Positions 1 to 12,534 of a DNA stretch of 64,000 nt are shown here, in pieces. The translations under genes and the position numbers were made by a program. The stretch comes from Lysobacteraceae bacterium (GTDB lineage Bacteria > Pseudomonadota > Gammaproteobacteria > Nitrococcales > AK92). The stretch's first letter is position 1. Every line of letters begins with the position of its first letter. The notes beneath the pieces are model-generated. The model ran no database searches and had not been told where the DNA came from. It saw only the letters and a list, made by a program, of their open reading frames with translations. The stretch is taken from NCBI GenBank assembly GCA_012523465.1, contig JAAYIK010000014.1, positions 88,179-152,178 on the forward strand. The letters are read 5' to 3'.

Positions 1-13
1 AAGGTGGACGAGA

Positions 14-316
14 TCAGCCGTTATCGGCTTTGTTGCGGCTGTTGTTGACCCGTTCGCGCAGCAGCTTGCCCGGCTTGAAATGAGGCACGTATTTGCCGGG
101 CAACGCGACCGGCTCGCCGGTCTTGGGATTGCGGCCGATGCGCGGCGGCCGATGATGCAGCGAGAAACTGCCGAAGCCACGAATCTCGATACGCTCGCCA
201 TTGGAGAGCGATTCGCTCATCTGCTCCAGAAGCGTCTTGACGGCCAGCTCCACGTCCTTATAGGCCAGATGCTGCTGCTTGGCCGCGATTGCTTCGATCA
301 GCTGCGATTTCGTCAT
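14..316 (-). CDS. ihfB: Integration host factor subunit beta
   Basis: This is the 100-residue beta subunit of the IHF heterodimer, a nucleoid protein that bends DNA and assists transcription and recombination. The chain starts [11 protein letters not shown] and keeps the DNABII signature [17 protein letters not shown] followed by GRNPKTGE and the DNA-arm region ending [10 protein letters not shown]. Length is the family norm. An upstream in-frame start would add 20 residues that family members lack. The chosen ATG at 316 has a GGAAG-type ribosome site. It lies downstream of rpsA on the same strand, the usual gammaproteobacterial order, separated by a spacer with a strong hairpin. Confidence 0.97.
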   Translation of the reverse strand: MTKSQLIEAIAAKQQHLAYKDVELAVKTLLEQMSESLSNGERIEIRGFGSFSLHHRPPRIGRNPKTGEPVALPGKYVPHFKPGKLLRERVNNSRNKADNG

Positions 317-397
317 TGAGGTCTTCCGGAGCTCGCGGCTTTCTGTCAAATCCGAATCATCCAGCGCTTGTACCATAACAGTCCGCCTGACACTGGC

Positions 398-426
398 CGG
401 GCGGGCGGCAAAGAGCCGCCCGCCCG
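398..426. terminator. GC-rich hairpin between rpsA and ihfB
   Basis: A perfect 12-bp stem (398-409 with 415-426, loop AAAGA) sits 14 nt past the rpsA stop codon. It has no U-tract on either strand. It may act as an attenuator or an mRNA-processing or stability element that sets ihfB expression apart from rpsA. This role is inferred from position only. Confidence 0.5.
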
Positions 427-439
427 AGGCAGCACGGCA

Positions 440-2125
440 TCAGTCGTTGTTGCCGCGCGACGAGGCCATCTGCTCCTTGATCAGGTCGCCGAGCGTGGTG
501 GTGCCAGGGCTGCTGGTACGGCTGTAGTCCTGCATCACCTCTTGCTCTTCCTGCATGTCCTTGGCCTTGATGGACAGGCTGATGGTGCGGTTCTTGCGGT
601 CGACCGCCATGAACTTGGCCTCGACCTCGTCGCCCACCTTCAGCGCCTGCCGGGCATCCTCGACCCGATCGCGGGAGATGTCGGAAGCACGAATGTAGCC
701 TTCGATGCCATCGGCCAGCTCGACCGTGGCGCCCTTGGCGTCCACTTCCTTGACCACGCCCTTGAGGATGCTGCCGCGCGGGTTGTCGGCTAGCCAGGCG
801 CTGAACGGATCCTGCTCCAGCTGCTTGATGCCGAGCGAAATGCGCTCGCGCTCGGGATCGACCGACAGCACCACGGCCTCGACTTCTTCGCCCTTCTTGT
901 AGTTGCGCACGGCTTCTTCGCCGGGCTCGTCCCAGGACAGGTCGGACAGGTGGACCAGGCCGTCGATGCCGCCCTCCAGGCCGACGAAGATGCCGAAGTC
1001 GGTGATCGACTTGATGACGCCCTTGACCTTGTCGCCCTTGTTGTGGGTCGCGGCGAACAGCTCCCACGGGTTGGCCTGGCACTGCTTCATGCCGAGCGAG
1101 ATGCGGCGGCGCTCTTCGTCGATGTCGAGGATCATCACCTCGACCTCGTCGCCAACCTGCACCACCTTGGCCGGGTTCACGTTCTTGTTGGTCCAATCCA
1201 TCTCGGAGACGTGAACCAAACCCTCGACGCCCTCCTCGATCTCGACGAAAGCGCCGTAGTCGGTGATGTTGGTCACGCGGCCCATGACCCGGCTGCCTTC
1301 CGGATAACGGGAGGAGATGGACTCCCACGGGTCCTCGCCCAGCTGCTTCAGGCCCAGCGAGACGCGGTTGCGCTCGCGGTCGAACTTGAGGACCTTGACC
1401 TCGATCTCATCGCCGACGTTGACCACCTCGGAGGGATGCTTGACCCGCCGCCAGGCCATGTCGGTGATATGCAGCAGGCCGTCGATGCCGCCCAGGTCCA
1501 CGAAGGCACCGTAGTCGGTGAGGTTCTTGACGATACCCTTGAGGACCAGGCCCTCCTGCAGCTTCTCGAGCAGCTGCTCGCGCTCGGCGCTGTACTCTTC
1601 CTCGACCACCGCGCGGCGCGAGACGACGACGTTGTTGCGGCGCGGATCCAGCTTGATCAGCTTGAACTCGAGATCCTTGCCCTCCAGGTAGGTGGTGTCG
1701 CGAACCGGACGCACGTCCACCAGGGAACCCGGCAGGAAGGCGCGGATGTGCTTGAGGTCGACGGTGAAGCCACCCTTGACCTTACCGCTGATGACGCCGG
1801 TGACGGTCTCGCCCTTAGCAAAGGCTTCCTCGAGGTACTTCCACGCATGAGCGCGCTTGGCTTTTTCGCGGGACAGGCGGGTTTCCCCGAAGCCGTCCTC
1901 CACCGCGTCCAGAGCGACCTCGACTTCGTCGCCGACCTTGACTTCGAGCTCGCCGTTCTCATCGAGGAATTGGTCGCGCGGGATGACGGCCTCGGACTTC
2001 AATCCCGCATTGACGATGACGGAATCGCCGTCGATCGCCACTACCTTGCCCATCACGATCGCGCCGGGGCGCATGTTCGTTTTGGCGAGGCTTTGCTCAA
2101 ACAGTTCCGCGAAACTTTCGCTCAT
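440..2125 (-). CDS. rpsA: 30S ribosomal protein S1
   Basis: The 561-residue ribosomal protein S1 recruits mRNA to the 30S subunit. Six S1/OB-fold repeats can be followed along the chain; the later ones carry the recurring pattern G-x-V-x-x-I-x-D-Y/F-G-A/I-F-V and end in phrases such as RISLGMKQ and RISLGIKQ. Length matches the roughly 557-residue Escherichia coli protein. The start ATG at 2125 has only a weak GGGATT upstream, and a poor Shine-Dalgarno is a known property of rpsA messages, which S1 itself regulates. It follows cmk by 89 nt in the same direction. Confidence 0.98.
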   Translation of the reverse strand: MSESFAELFEQSLAKTNMRPGAIVMGKVVAIDGDSVIVNAGLKSEAVIPRDQFLDENGELEVKVGDEVEVALDAVEDGFGETRLSREKAKRAHAWKYLEEAFAKGETVTGVISGKVKGGFTVDLKHIRAFLPGSLVDVRPVRDTTYLEGKDLEFKLIKLDPRRNNVVVSRRAVVEEEYSAEREQLLEKLQEGLVLKGIVKNLTDYGAFVDLGGIDGLLHITDMAWRRVKHPSEVVNVGDEIEVKVLKFDRERNRVSLGLKQLGEDPWESISSRYPEGSRVMGRVTNITDYGAFVEIEEGVEGLVHVSEMDWTNKNVNPAKVVQVGDEVEVMILDIDEERRRISLGMKQCQANPWELFAATHNKGDKVKGVIKSITDFGIFVGLEGGIDGLVHLSDLSWDEPGEEAVRNYKKGEEVEAVVLSVDPERERISLGIKQLEQDPFSAWLADNPRGSILKGVVKEVDAKGATVELADGIEGYIRASDISRDRVEDARQALKVGDEVEAKFMAVDRKNRTISLSIKAKDMQEEQEVMQDYSRTSSPGTTTLGDLIKEQMASSRGNND

Positions 2126-2214
2126 GTGTGAATTAATCCCAGATCGTTGCCGATCCTGAAAGGTTGATGGTTGACCACGAAAGACGAACGACAGCCTGCT
2201 GCCGCGCCTTCCCC

Positions 2215-2895
2215 CTACATAGGGCCGAGCCGTTCGTCGACAATGCGGCGAACCCGCTCGACCACCGCTTCGATACCCATACCAGTGGTATCGACCGTTA
2301 CCGCATCGGCCGCTGGCCGCAATGGGGCCACGGCCCGGGTCGCGTCGCGCCGATCGCGCTCGGCGATATCCCTCAAAAGGGCTGTGAGATTACCACCGCC
2401 TCCCTGCTCATTCAACTGCTTATAGCGCCGACGGGCGCGTTCCTCCACACTGGCGGTGAGAAAAATCTTGACTTCCGCATCCGGAAAAATCCCAGTGCCC
2501 ATGTCGCGCCCGTCGGCCACCAGGCCCGGCGGCTGGCGAAACGCGCGCTGCCGGTCGAGCAAGGCCTCCCGCACCTCGGGAATGGCCGCGACCTGGGAAG
2601 CCGCCTTGCCGGCGTCCTCGGTCCGAATCTGCACCGTCACATCCTCGCCCGCCAGCAGCACCCGCTGCTCCTGGCCTGGATTGACGACGAACGTGACGGG
2701 AAGTTCCCGCGCCAGCTGGGCCAGCTGCGGTGCATCGTCCAAGCCGACGCCGCAGCGCTGGGCGTACAGGCCAAGGACGCGGTAGAGAGCACCGCTGTCC
2801 AGCAAGTGCCAGCCCAAGGTCTCCGCCAGCCAGCGGGCAATGGTGCCCTTGCCGGAACCGCTGGGACCGTCGATGGTGATCACTGGTACTTTCAC
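2215..2895 (-). CDS. cmk: Cytidylate kinase
   Basis: This enzyme phosphorylates CMP and dCMP to the diphosphates in the cytoplasm. The 226-residue protein has the P-loop GPSGSGKGT at residues 10-18, the CMP-binding segment LLDSGALYR and the [13 protein letters not shown] motif. The start is a GTG overlapping the aroA stop codon (GTGA), which suggests translational coupling. The neighbours aroA and rpsA give the standard aroA-cmk-rpsA order. Confidence 0.97.
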   Translation of the reverse strand: MKVPVITIDGPSGSGKGTIARWLAETLGWHLLDSGALYRVLGLYAQRCGVGLDDAPQLAQLARELPVTFVVNPGQEQRVLLAGEDVTVQIRTEDAGKAASQVAAIPEVREALLDRQRAFRQPPGLVADGRDMGTGIFPDAEVKIFLTASVEERARRRYKQLNEQGGGGNLTALLRDIAERDRRDATRAVAPLRPAADAVTVDTTGMGIEAVVERVRRIVDERLGPM

Positions 2896-4220
2896 ATCGT
2901 CGCTCCTGCGGTTTCGATGCGCAGCCCCGCCTGCCGCGCCAGCTCGGCAAAGCCGGGGAAGGACGTATTGACGATGGCGCAGCCGTCGATGACAATTTCG
3001 CCGCTGGCGCGCAGGGCTGCGATGGCGAACGACATGGCGATGCGATGATCGTGGTGGCTGGCCAGCCGACCGCCACTCAGTCGTCCGCCCCGAATGCGGA
3101 TACCGTCTGGCAGCGCTTCGGCGTCGATGCCCAGGGTACGCAGGCCGTCCGCCATCACTGCGATCCGGTCGCTCTCCTTGACCCGCAGCTCCGCCGCGCC
3201 GGTCAAAACCGTCTCGCCCTCGGCGCAGGCGGCGGCGACGAACAGCGCCGGGAACTCGTCGATGGCCAGCGGCACCAGCTCTTCCGGGATGCGAATCCCA
3301 CGCAGCAGCGCATGGCGCACCCGCAGATCGGCCACCGGCTCGCCGCCCACGTCGCGCGGATTCAGCACCTCGATATCGGCGCCCATCAGGCGCAGGATCT
3401 CGATCACCCCGGTACGGGTGGGGTTAATGCCGACGTGCTCGAGGACCAGGTCGGAGCCCTCGGCGATGCTGGCCCCAACCAGGAAGAACGCCGCCGAGGA
3501 AATGTCGGCCGGTACGTCGATGCGGCCGGCTTGCAGCCGACCGCCGCCCTGCAGGCAGACCGTGGTGCCGTCCCGCTGCAACGCATAGCCCATGCCGGCC
3601 AGCATGCGCTCGGTGTGGTCGCGGCTGGGTTGTGGCTCGCTGACGCAGATCCTGCCTTCGGCGTACAGCCCGGCCAGCAGCAGACAGGACTTGACCTGGG
3701 CGCTGGCGACCGGGGATTGATGGGAGATCCCCCGCAGGCGCTGGCCGCCTCGGATGCGGATGGGCGGCGTGCCGGCGGCGCTGAGCTCGATCCGCGCGCC
3801 CATCCGCGTCAGCGGGTCGGCAATGCGCCGCATGGGCCGGCTGGACAGGGACACGTCGCCGACCAGCTCGCTGTCGAAGGCCTGCCCGGCCAACAGGCCG
3901 GCCAGCAAGCGCATCGTGGTTCCGGAGTTACCGCAATCGATCGGCCCGGCCGGCGCCTGCAGGCCGTGCAGTCCCACGCCGTGCACCGTCACCTGCCCCT
4001 GCACGGGCCCGTCGATGCGCACCCCCATGGCGCGGAAGGCGGCGATGGTGGCCAGCGCGTCCTCGCCTTCGAGGAAGCCGCTGATCTCGGTGACGCCGTC
4101 AGCCAGGGCGCCCAGCATGATGCTGCGGTGGGAGATGGACTTGTCACCCGGCACCCTCATCCGCCCCTGCAGGCGACCGCCCGGCTGCAGACGGAAGGTC
4201 ACATCGGCTTGCTGCTGCAT
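2892..4220 (-). CDS. aroA: 3-phosphoshikimate 1-carboxyvinyltransferase (EPSP synthase)
   Basis: EPSP synthase condenses shikimate-3-phosphate with phosphoenolpyruvate in the shikimate pathway. Visible motifs are PGDKSISHR near residue 24, GNSGTTMRLLAGLLAG, the catalytic segment ELRVKESDR and HHDHRIAMSFA near the C-terminus. From the ATG at 4220, which has an AGGAG site seven bases upstream, the protein has 442 residues, the usual length. An upstream in-frame start would add a 32-residue arginine- and serine-rich stretch overlapping tyrA and is not credible. Unlike in pseudomonads, aroA is separate from tyrA, 19 nt apart. Confidence 0.97.
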   Translation of the reverse strand: MQQQADVTFRLQPGGRLQGRMRVPGDKSISHRSIMLGALADGVTEISGFLEGEDALATIAAFRAMGVRIDGPVQGQVTVHGVGLHGLQAPAGPIDCGNSGTTMRLLAGLLAGQAFDSELVGDVSLSSRPMRRIADPLTRMGARIELSAAGTPPIRIRGGQRLRGISHQSPVASAQVKSCLLLAGLYAEGRICVSEPQPSRDHTERMLAGMGYALQRDGTTVCLQGGGRLQAGRIDVPADISSAAFFLVGASIAEGSDLVLEHVGINPTRTGVIEILRLMGADIEVLNPRDVGGEPVADLRVRHALLRGIRIPEELVPLAIDEFPALFVAAACAEGETVLTGAAELRVKESDRIAVMADGLRTLGIDAEALPDGIRIRGGRLSGGRLASHHDHRIAMSFAIAALRASGEIVIDGCAIVNTSFPGFAELARQAGLRIETAGATM

Positions 4221-4239
4221 GTTCACTCCTGGGAAACGG

Positions 4240-5121
4240 CTAGGGTTCGAGCATGGCGACGAAGCGGTCGCGAGCCTGCTTGGCGTGCTGGAACACCTGC
4301 TCCAGCGCCTGGCCATCGCCGCTTCGGACCAGCGCCGCCAGCCGCGCCAGGTCCTCAGTATAGCGATCCAGCGCTGCGCTCAAAGCTTCGCGGTTGGCGA
4401 GGCAGATGTCCCGCCACATCACCGGATCACTGGAGGCGATGCGGGTGAAATCGCGGAAGCCGCCGGCAGCGAACTGGAAGATTTCCTGGCTGCTGTCCCA
4501 GCGCGAGAGCGATTCGACCAGGCCGTAGGCCAACAGGTGCGGCAAATGCGAGGTCGCCGCCAGCACCTCGTCGTGGTGTGCCGCCGACATCTCCACCACC
4601 TCGGCGCCGGTAGCCTGCCACAGCCAGCGCACCCGCTGAAGCGCCGCGGTGGCGGTTTCCGGCAGCGGCGTCAGGATTACCCGGCGCCGCTGGAACAGCT
4701 CGGAGAACGACGCCTCGACCCCGCTACGCTCGGTGCCGGCGATGGGATGGCCGGGCACGAAATTGGGCCACTCGCCGAACACGGCACGGGCGTCCTCGAC
4801 CACCGAACCCTTGGCGCTGCCGACGTCGGTAACGATGGCGGCATCCCTCAGTCCCGGCGCGATCGCTTCGAAGACCGACCGCATCGCTCCCAGCGGCACC
4901 CCCACCACCACCATGTCGGCGCCGGACACCGCTGCTGCCAAATCCAGCTCGTAGCGGTCGATGACGCCAAGCTCGCGCGCCCGCGCCAGGCTGGCCTCGC
5001 TGCGACCGCCGCCGACGATGGTCTTGACTACCCCGGCGTTCCGCAGCGCGCGCGCCAGCGAGCCGCCGATGAGACCGACGCCGATGATGGCCAGCTGCTC
5101 GATCGCCGCAGACGGCCTCAT
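4240..5121 (-). CDS. tyrA: Prephenate dehydrogenase
   Basis: This NAD(P)-dependent enzyme converts prephenate to 4-hydroxyphenylpyruvate for tyrosine. The 293-residue chain begins with the Rossmann motif IIGVGLIGGSLA (about residues 12-23), has the catalytic-region phrase GHPIAGTERSG and ends with the helical dimerization domain (HHDEVLAATSHLPHLLAYGL). No chorismate mutase or ACT domain is attached. Its ATG overlaps the hisC stop by four bases. Confidence 0.95.
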   Translation of the reverse strand: MRPSAAIEQLAIIGVGLIGGSLARALRNAGVVKTIVGGGRSEASLARARELGVIDRYELDLAAAVSGADMVVVGVPLGAMRSVFEAIAPGLRDAAIVTDVGSAKGSVVEDARAVFGEWPNFVPGHPIAGTERSGVEASFSELFQRRRVILTPLPETATAALQRVRWLWQATGAEVVEMSAAHHDEVLAATSHLPHLLAYGLVESLSRWDSSQEIFQFAAGGFRDFTRIASSDPVMWRDICLANREALSAALDRYTEDLARLAALVRSGDGQALEQVFQHAKQARDRFVAMLEP

Positions 5122-6275
5122 GGGCTCACCTCCAGCAGCCCCTGATCACGCAGCGAGGCCAACGCTGCTAGGAAGCGGTCGTTCTCCCGCGGCAGGCCGA
5201 CGCTGACGCGCAGGAACTCGTCCAGCTGATAGCCACCGCCGACTGGCCGCACGATCACGCCCTGCCGCAGCAGGGCCTGGTAAATGTCCCCGGCCCGGGG
5301 CCCCACCCGCAGGCAGAGGAAATTGCCGGCCGACGGCAGCCAGCTCAGCCCCATGGCGCCCAGCACGTCTTGCAGCCGCGCCATTTCCTTGCGGTTCAGC
5401 TCCACCGAGGTCTGCACGTGCACTTGGTCGGTCAGGGCGGCGATGGCCGCCGCCTGAGCCGGGATGCTGACGTTGAAGGGCATGCGCACCCGGTCCAGCA
5501 GATCCGCCACCTCCGGGCTGGACAACCCGTAGCCGACCCGCAGCCCGGCCAGGCCATAAGCCTTGGAGAAGGTGCGGGTGACGACCAGATTGGGGTAGCG
5601 GCGCACCCAATCCGCCCCCTGCCGATAACCCGGCGCCGCTTCGGCGTACTCAACATAGGCTTCGTCCAGCACGATGATGACGTCGCGCGGCACGCTCGCG
5701 AAGAAGCGCTCCAGCTCCTCCGCCGTCAGCCAGGTCCCGGTCGGATTGTTGGGGTTGGCGATGAACACCACCCGCGTGTTGGCCGTGATCGCGGCCTGCA
5801 TGGCGTCCAGATCGTGGCCGCAGGGCTGGGCGTGGTCCGGCGGATTGGCCGGCGTTTGCACCAGGGTGGCGCCTACCGCCTGGCTGGCGATGGCGTAGAT
5901 GGCGAAGGCATGCCTGGCGAAGCCGGCCTCCCGGCCCGGCCCCAGGAAGGCCCGCGCCACCATCTCTAGCAGGTCGTTGGAGCCGCTGCCCATGGTCACG
6001 CAAATGGGATCGATGTCGTGGTGGGCAGCCAGCGCCTGGCGCAGCAGATAGCCGTTGCCGTCCGGGTAGCGGTGGATTTCCGCCAGCGCTTCCTGGGCAG
6101 CGGCGACCGCCTTGGGGCTGGGCCCCAGCGGGTTTTCGTTAGAGGCCAGCTTGACGATGTCGCTGACGCCAAATTCGCGCTGCAGCTCTTCAATTGGCTT
6201 GCCCGGCTGATAGGGCTGCAGGGCCTGGACGCCGGGCGTGGCGAGGTCGCAGAAAAAATTGCTCGACAAGGACAT
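5118..6275 (-). CDS. hisC: Histidinol-phosphate / aromatic aminotransferase
   Basis: This PLP-dependent class I/II aminotransferase has 385 residues. The Schiff-base lysine lies in RTFSKAYGLAGLRVGYG, the cofactor contacts in NPNNPTGT and DEAYVEYA, and the substrate clamp in KLASNENPLGPSP. Family knowledge assigns it to histidinol-phosphate transamination. Its position between pheA and tyrA suggests it also makes phenylalanine and tyrosine from their keto acids. It is coupled to tyrA by an ATGA overlap and follows pheA by 31 nt. Confidence 0.93.
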   Translation of the reverse strand: MSLSSNFFCDLATPGVQALQPYQPGKPIEELQREFGVSDIVKLASNENPLGPSPKAVAAAQEALAEIHRYPDGNGYLLRQALAAHHDIDPICVTMGSGSNDLLEMVARAFLGPGREAGFARHAFAIYAIASQAVGATLVQTPANPPDHAQPCGHDLDAMQAAITANTRVVFIANPNNPTGTWLTAEELERFFASVPRDVIIVLDEAYVEYAEAAPGYRQGADWVRRYPNLVVTRTFSKAYGLAGLRVGYGLSSPEVADLLDRVRMPFNVSIPAQAAAIAALTDQVHVQTSVELNRKEMARLQDVLGAMGLSWLPSAGNFLCLRVGPRAGDIYQALLRQGVIVRPVGGGYQLDEFLRVSVGLPRENDRFLAALASLRDQGLLEVSP

Positions 6276-6306
6276 GGCTTCCGTGGACTCGAGGTATGGG
6301 CCGCCC

Positions 6307-7398
6307 CTAGTAGGCGGCGCGCGGATAGGAGCCGAGGATTTTCAGCAGGCTGGCGCGGGACTGGATTTCCTCCAGCGCCCTTTTCACCGGCTCGTCCTCG
6401 ACGTGGCCGAGCAGGTCGACGAAAAACACATACTCCCACATCCCCTGGCGCGACGGCCGCGACTCAATGCGGCTCATGTTGACGCCGTGGCGAGCCAGCG
6501 GCTCCAGCAGGCGGTACAGCCCGCCGGGCTGGTTGGTGCTCGACATCACCAGCGAAGTCTTGTCTTCGCCTGTCGGCGGCGGCGACTGGGTGCCGATGAT
6601 CAGGAAACGGGTGGTATTGGCGGCGCCGTCCTGAATCCCGAGCTCCAGGATCGGCACTTCGTAGCGCTGCGCCGCCGCTTCGCTGGCGATGGCGGCGGCG
6701 GCGTCATCCTCCGCCGCCAGCCGCGCGGCCTCAGCAGTGCTGCTGACCGGGATGCGCTCGGCGTGGGGCAGGTGGGTATCCAGCCAGGACCGGCACTGGC
6801 CGAGCGCCTGCTGGTGCGAATAGACCCGGCGGATGTCCTGCAGGCGCTTGGTCTTGCTGACCAGGTTGTGGACCACCGGCAGCTCCACCTCGCCGACAAT
6901 TTGCAGCGGCGAGCTCAGGAAACGATCCAGGGTATGACTGACCGCGCCCTCGGTGGAGTTTTCCACCGGCACCACGCCATAGTTGGCGGCACCTGACTCC
7001 ACCTCCCGGAACACTAGCCCGATGGTGGCCAGCGGCCGCATCTGGGTGGCATGGCCGAAGTGCTTGAGGGCTGCGGCGTGGGTGAACGTCCCCTCGGGGC
7101 CGAAGTAGGCCACCTTGAGCGGCTGCTGCAACGCCAGGCAAGCCGACATCAGCTCCCGATACAGGCGTTGCACCGACTCGTCGCTGAGTGGTCCCCGATT
7201 GAGGTCCCGCACCCGCCGCAGGACCTCGGCTTCCCGCTCTGGACGATAGAAGTCGGCGACCTCGCCGGCGGCGCGCTTGGCGGCCGCCACCTCCTGGGCA
7301 AGCCGGGCGCGCTGGCTGATCAGCTCCAGGATTTGCTCGTCGATGGCATCGATTTTGGCGCGGATGGCGGCCAGTTGCTTGTCTTCGTCTGCGGCCAT
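6307..7398 (-). CDS. pheA: Bifunctional chorismate mutase / prephenate dehydratase (P-protein)
   Basis: The 363-residue P-protein makes phenylpyruvate from chorismate. Residues about 1-90 form an AroQ chorismate mutase (AAIRAKIDAIDEQILELISQ, YRPEREAEVL). About 95-275 is the prephenate dehydratase domain (YFGPEGTFTHAAA, catalytic NTTRFLIIG). The C-terminal ACT domain carries the phenylalanine-sensing ESRPSR motif, so feedback inhibition is expected. The ATG at 7398 (MAADEDK) was chosen because the in-frame extension upstream lies inside serA and is low-complexity. It starts 8 nt after the serA stop. Confidence 0.96.
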   Translation of the reverse strand: MAADEDKQLAAIRAKIDAIDEQILELISQRARLAQEVAAAKRAAGEVADFYRPEREAEVLRRVRDLNRGPLSDESVQRLYRELMSACLALQQPLKVAYFGPEGTFTHAAALKHFGHATQMRPLATIGLVFREVESGAANYGVVPVENSTEGAVSHTLDRFLSSPLQIVGEVELPVVHNLVSKTKRLQDIRRVYSHQQALGQCRSWLDTHLPHAERIPVSSTAEAARLAAEDDAAAAIASEAAAQRYEVPILELGIQDGAANTTRFLIIGTQSPPPTGEDKTSLVMSSTNQPGGLYRLLEPLARHGVNMSRIESRPSRQGMWEYVFFVDLLGHVEDEPVKRALEEIQSRASLLKILGSYPRAAY

Positions 7399-7406
7399 AA
7401 TCGGAC

Positions 7407-8576
7407 TCAATAAATCACCCGGATGTTGAGCACGCCGTCGACGGCACGTATCCGTTCCACTGCCGCCTGCGGCACCTCGCCGTCCACGTCCACCAGCGTG
7501 TAGGCGACCTCGCCGCGCGACTTGTTGTACATATCGAGAATGTTGACCCCCGCCTCGCCCAGGGCCGCCGAGATCTGCCCCAGCATGTTGGGCACGTTGG
7601 CGTTGGCGATGGCCAAGCGCGGACCGCGGCCGGTGCGCGGCATCACCACGTCCGGGAAGTTGACGGAATTGCGGATGTTGCCGTTTTCCAGGAAGTCGCG
7701 GATCTGCTCGGCGACCATGATCGCACAGTTCTCCTCGGCCTCGCGGGTCGAAGCGCCCAGATGCGGCAGCGCGATCACCCGCGGATGGTCCTTGATGAGG
7801 GCGGACGGGAAATCGCAGGCATAGGCCCACAGCCGGCCCTCATCAAGGGCGGCGATCACGGCTTCATCATCGACGATGCCGGCGCGGGAGAAATTCAGGA
7901 TCACCCCATCTCGCGGCATGTTGCGGATGCGCTCGGCGTTGATCATCCCCCGGGTCGAGTCGGTCAGCGGCACGTGCACGCTGACGAACTGGGAGCGGGT
8001 CACAACCTCGTCCACCGAGTGCGCCTGCCGCACTTCCGAAGACAGCTGCCAGGCACGACTAACGGTGATCTCCGGATCGTAGCCGATGACTTCCATGCCC
8101 AGGGCGTGCGCCGCATTCGCCACCTGCACGCCGATGGCGCCCAGGCCGATGACGCCCAGCGTACGCCCCGGCAGCTCGAAGCCGACGAACCGCTTCTTAC
8201 CCGCCTCCACCAGCTGGTCGATGGCGGCGTCGCTGCCGCTCAACCCACGGGCAAAATCCCAGGCCTGCGGGATGTTGCGGGCCGCCATCAGCATGGCGGC
8301 CAGTACCAGTTCCTTGACCGCGTTAGCATTGGCGCCGGGAGCGTTGAAGACGACCACGCCCCGCCGGCTCATGGCCTCTACCGGAATGTTGTTCACGCCG
8401 GCGCCGGCGCGTCCGATCGCCTTGACCGTCGGCGGAATCTCCATGTCATGCATGGGAGCCGACCGCACCAGGATGGCGTCCGGGTTGATGATCTCCGAAG
8501 CTACCTCGTAGCGGGCGCGGGGCAGCCGCTCCAAGCCCTTGATGGAAATGTTGTTTAGCGTCTGAATCTTAAACAT
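7407..8576 (-). CDS. serA: D-3-phosphoglycerate dehydrogenase
   Basis: This is the first step of serine synthesis, oxidizing 3-phosphoglycerate with NAD. The 389-residue chain shows VKAIGRAGAGVNNI, the nucleotide-binding LGVIGLGAIGVQVANAA, the catalytic arginine in NFSRAGIVDD and the catalytic histidine in ALPHLGASTREAEEN. A C-terminal ACT domain (about 315-389) gives likely serine feedback control. It lies between serC and pheA, so both early serine genes head the aromatic cluster. Confidence 0.95.
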   Translation of the reverse strand: MFKIQTLNNISIKGLERLPRARYEVASEIINPDAILVRSAPMHDMEIPPTVKAIGRAGAGVNNIPVEAMSRRGVVVFNAPGANANAVKELVLAAMLMAARNIPQAWDFARGLSGSDAAIDQLVEAGKKRFVGFELPGRTLGVIGLGAIGVQVANAAHALGMEVIGYDPEITVSRAWQLSSEVRQAHSVDEVVTRSQFVSVHVPLTDSTRGMINAERIRNMPRDGVILNFSRAGIVDDEAVIAALDEGRLWAYACDFPSALIKDHPRVIALPHLGASTREAEENCAIMVAEQIRDFLENGNIRNSVNFPDVVMPRTGRGPRLAIANANVPNMLGQISAALGEAGVNILDMYNKSRGEVAYTLVDVDGEVPQAAVERIRAVDGVLNIRVIY

Positions 8577-8611
8577 CGGGCCACTCCAGAGTCTAGCGGG
8601 CTGCCTGAGGC

Positions 8612-8656
8612 GCGGCGAGGCGGCGCTCCGGTCTGCCGGTGGCGCCGCCTCGCCGC
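8612..8656. terminator. 15-bp perfect hairpin between serC and serA
   Basis: Bases 8612-8626 pair perfectly with 8642-8656 around a 15-nt loop. No U-tract follows on either strand. Placed 35 nt before the serA start, it could be an attenuator or a processing signal inside the serC-serA-pheA operon. Confidence 0.5.
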
Positions 8657-8677
8657 ATCACTGCCCGAACCCGCGGC

Positions 8678-9763
8678 TCAGCCATAGCGGCGAGCGAAGT
8701 CCTGCATGAACTCCACCAGCCGATCCACGCCCTCTTCGGGCATGGCGTTGTAGATGCTGGCGCGCAAGCCGCCCACGCTGCGATGGCCGGACAGCGTGAC
8801 CAGGCCAGCCTGCTTGGCCTCTTCCAGGAACTTCTGCTCCAGCTCCTTGGAAGGCAGCAGGAAGGGTACGTTCATCCAGGAGCGGCAGTCAGGATCCACC
8901 GGGCTGCGGTAGAAGCCGCCGGAGTTGTCGATGGCGGCGTACAGCTTATCCGCCTTGCGCTTGTTGATCTCGGCCATAGCCTCCAGGCCGCCCTTGCGCT
9001 TGAGCCACTTGAACACCAGCCCGGCCAGATACCAGGTGTAGGTGGGCGGCGTGTTGACCATGGAGTCGGCCTCGGCCTGCAGCGTGTAGTTGAGGAAAGT
9101 CGGGGTGCTGGGCTGCGGCTGGCCCAGCAGGTCCTCGCGCACGATGACGATGGCCAGCCCGGCCGGGCCGATGTTCTTCTGCGCACCGGCATAGATCAGC
9201 CCGAACCTGGTGACGTCGATGGGCCGCGACAAGATAGTGGAAGACATGTCGGCCACCAGCGGCACGTCGCCAACATCCGGAACCCAGCCGAACTCGACGC
9301 CCGAGATGGTCTCGTTGGGCGTGTAGTGGACGTAGGCGGCGTCGGGATCCAGCTTCCACTCGCTCTGCGGCGGAATGGAGAGGAAGTTGCTGGCCTCGCC
9401 GCTGGCGGCAACGTTGACCTCGCAGTACTTCCGGGCCTCGCTGATGGCCTTGGCCGACCAGGCACCGGTATTGATGTAGTCGGCCCGCTGCTTGCCCCGC
9501 AGCAGGTTCATCGGCACCGCGGCGAACTGCCCGGTGGCGCCGCCCTGCAGGAACAGCACCTTGTAGTTGGCCGGAACGTTGAGCAGGTCGCGCAGGTCCT
9601 GCTCGGCCTCCGCGGCGATGGCGGCGAACTCCTTGCCGCGGTGGCTCATTTCCATCACGGACATGCCAGTGCCCCGCCAGTCCAGCATCTCCTCGCTGGC
9701 CTGCTTGAGGACTTCCTCCGGCATCATGGCCGGCCCAGCACTGAAGTTGAACACTCGCGACAT
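8678..9763 (-). CDS. serC: Phosphoserine aminotransferase
   Basis: This PLP enzyme transaminates 3-phosphohydroxypyruvate to phosphoserine and also serves pyridoxine synthesis. The 360-residue chain opens [19 protein letters not shown], holds the PLP lysine in [16 protein letters not shown] and closes with the family segment [16 protein letters not shown]. The ATG at 9763 has a well-placed AGGAG; an eight-residue in-frame extension upstream is ignored. It follows gyrA by 51 nt in the same direction, the conserved gyrA-serC pair. Confidence 0.97.
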   Translation of the reverse strand: MSRVFNFSAGPAMMPEEVLKQASEEMLDWRGTGMSVMEMSHRGKEFAAIAAEAEQDLRDLLNVPANYKVLFLQGGATGQFAAVPMNLLRGKQRADYINTGAWSAKAISEARKYCEVNVAASGEASNFLSIPPQSEWKLDPDAAYVHYTPNETISGVEFGWVPDVGDVPLVADMSSTILSRPIDVTRFGLIYAGAQKNIGPAGLAIVIVREDLLGQPQPSTPTFLNYTLQAEADSMVNTPPTYTWYLAGLVFKWLKRKGGLEAMAEINKRKADKLYAAIDNSGGFYRSPVDPDCRSWMNVPFLLPSKELEQKFLEEAKQAGLVTLSGHRSVGGLRASIYNAMPEEGVDRLVEFMQDFARRYG

Positions 9764-9814
9764 CGGTTCGCTCCTGCAAATGGTCAAGAAAGACTGCTTC
9801 GCCCGACCGCGGGA

Positions 9815-12361
<2,547 letters not shown>

Positions 12362-12433
12362 GAAGAATCAGTACCTGGTCATATTCGGACACGGGCCCGA
12401 ATCGACGACTACAGGCTCCGCAGCAAACAACGC

Positions 12434-12439
12434 ATCATA
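12434..12439 (-). promoter_or_regulatory. Possible -10 element of the gyrA promoter
   Basis: On the minus strand TATGAT lies about 70 nt upstream of gyrA within the space separating it from the divergent marC-type gene. No good -35 hexamer is seen at the right spacing, so the call is tentative. Confidence 0.3.
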
Positions 12440-12534
12440 ACACACGCACAAAACCTGCCGCAGCATGCATCGGGCAGGCCATGGCGCACAAGCCGCCCCG
12501 CCTCCCTGCAGCGGCGCCAACTTCGGGGGATGCC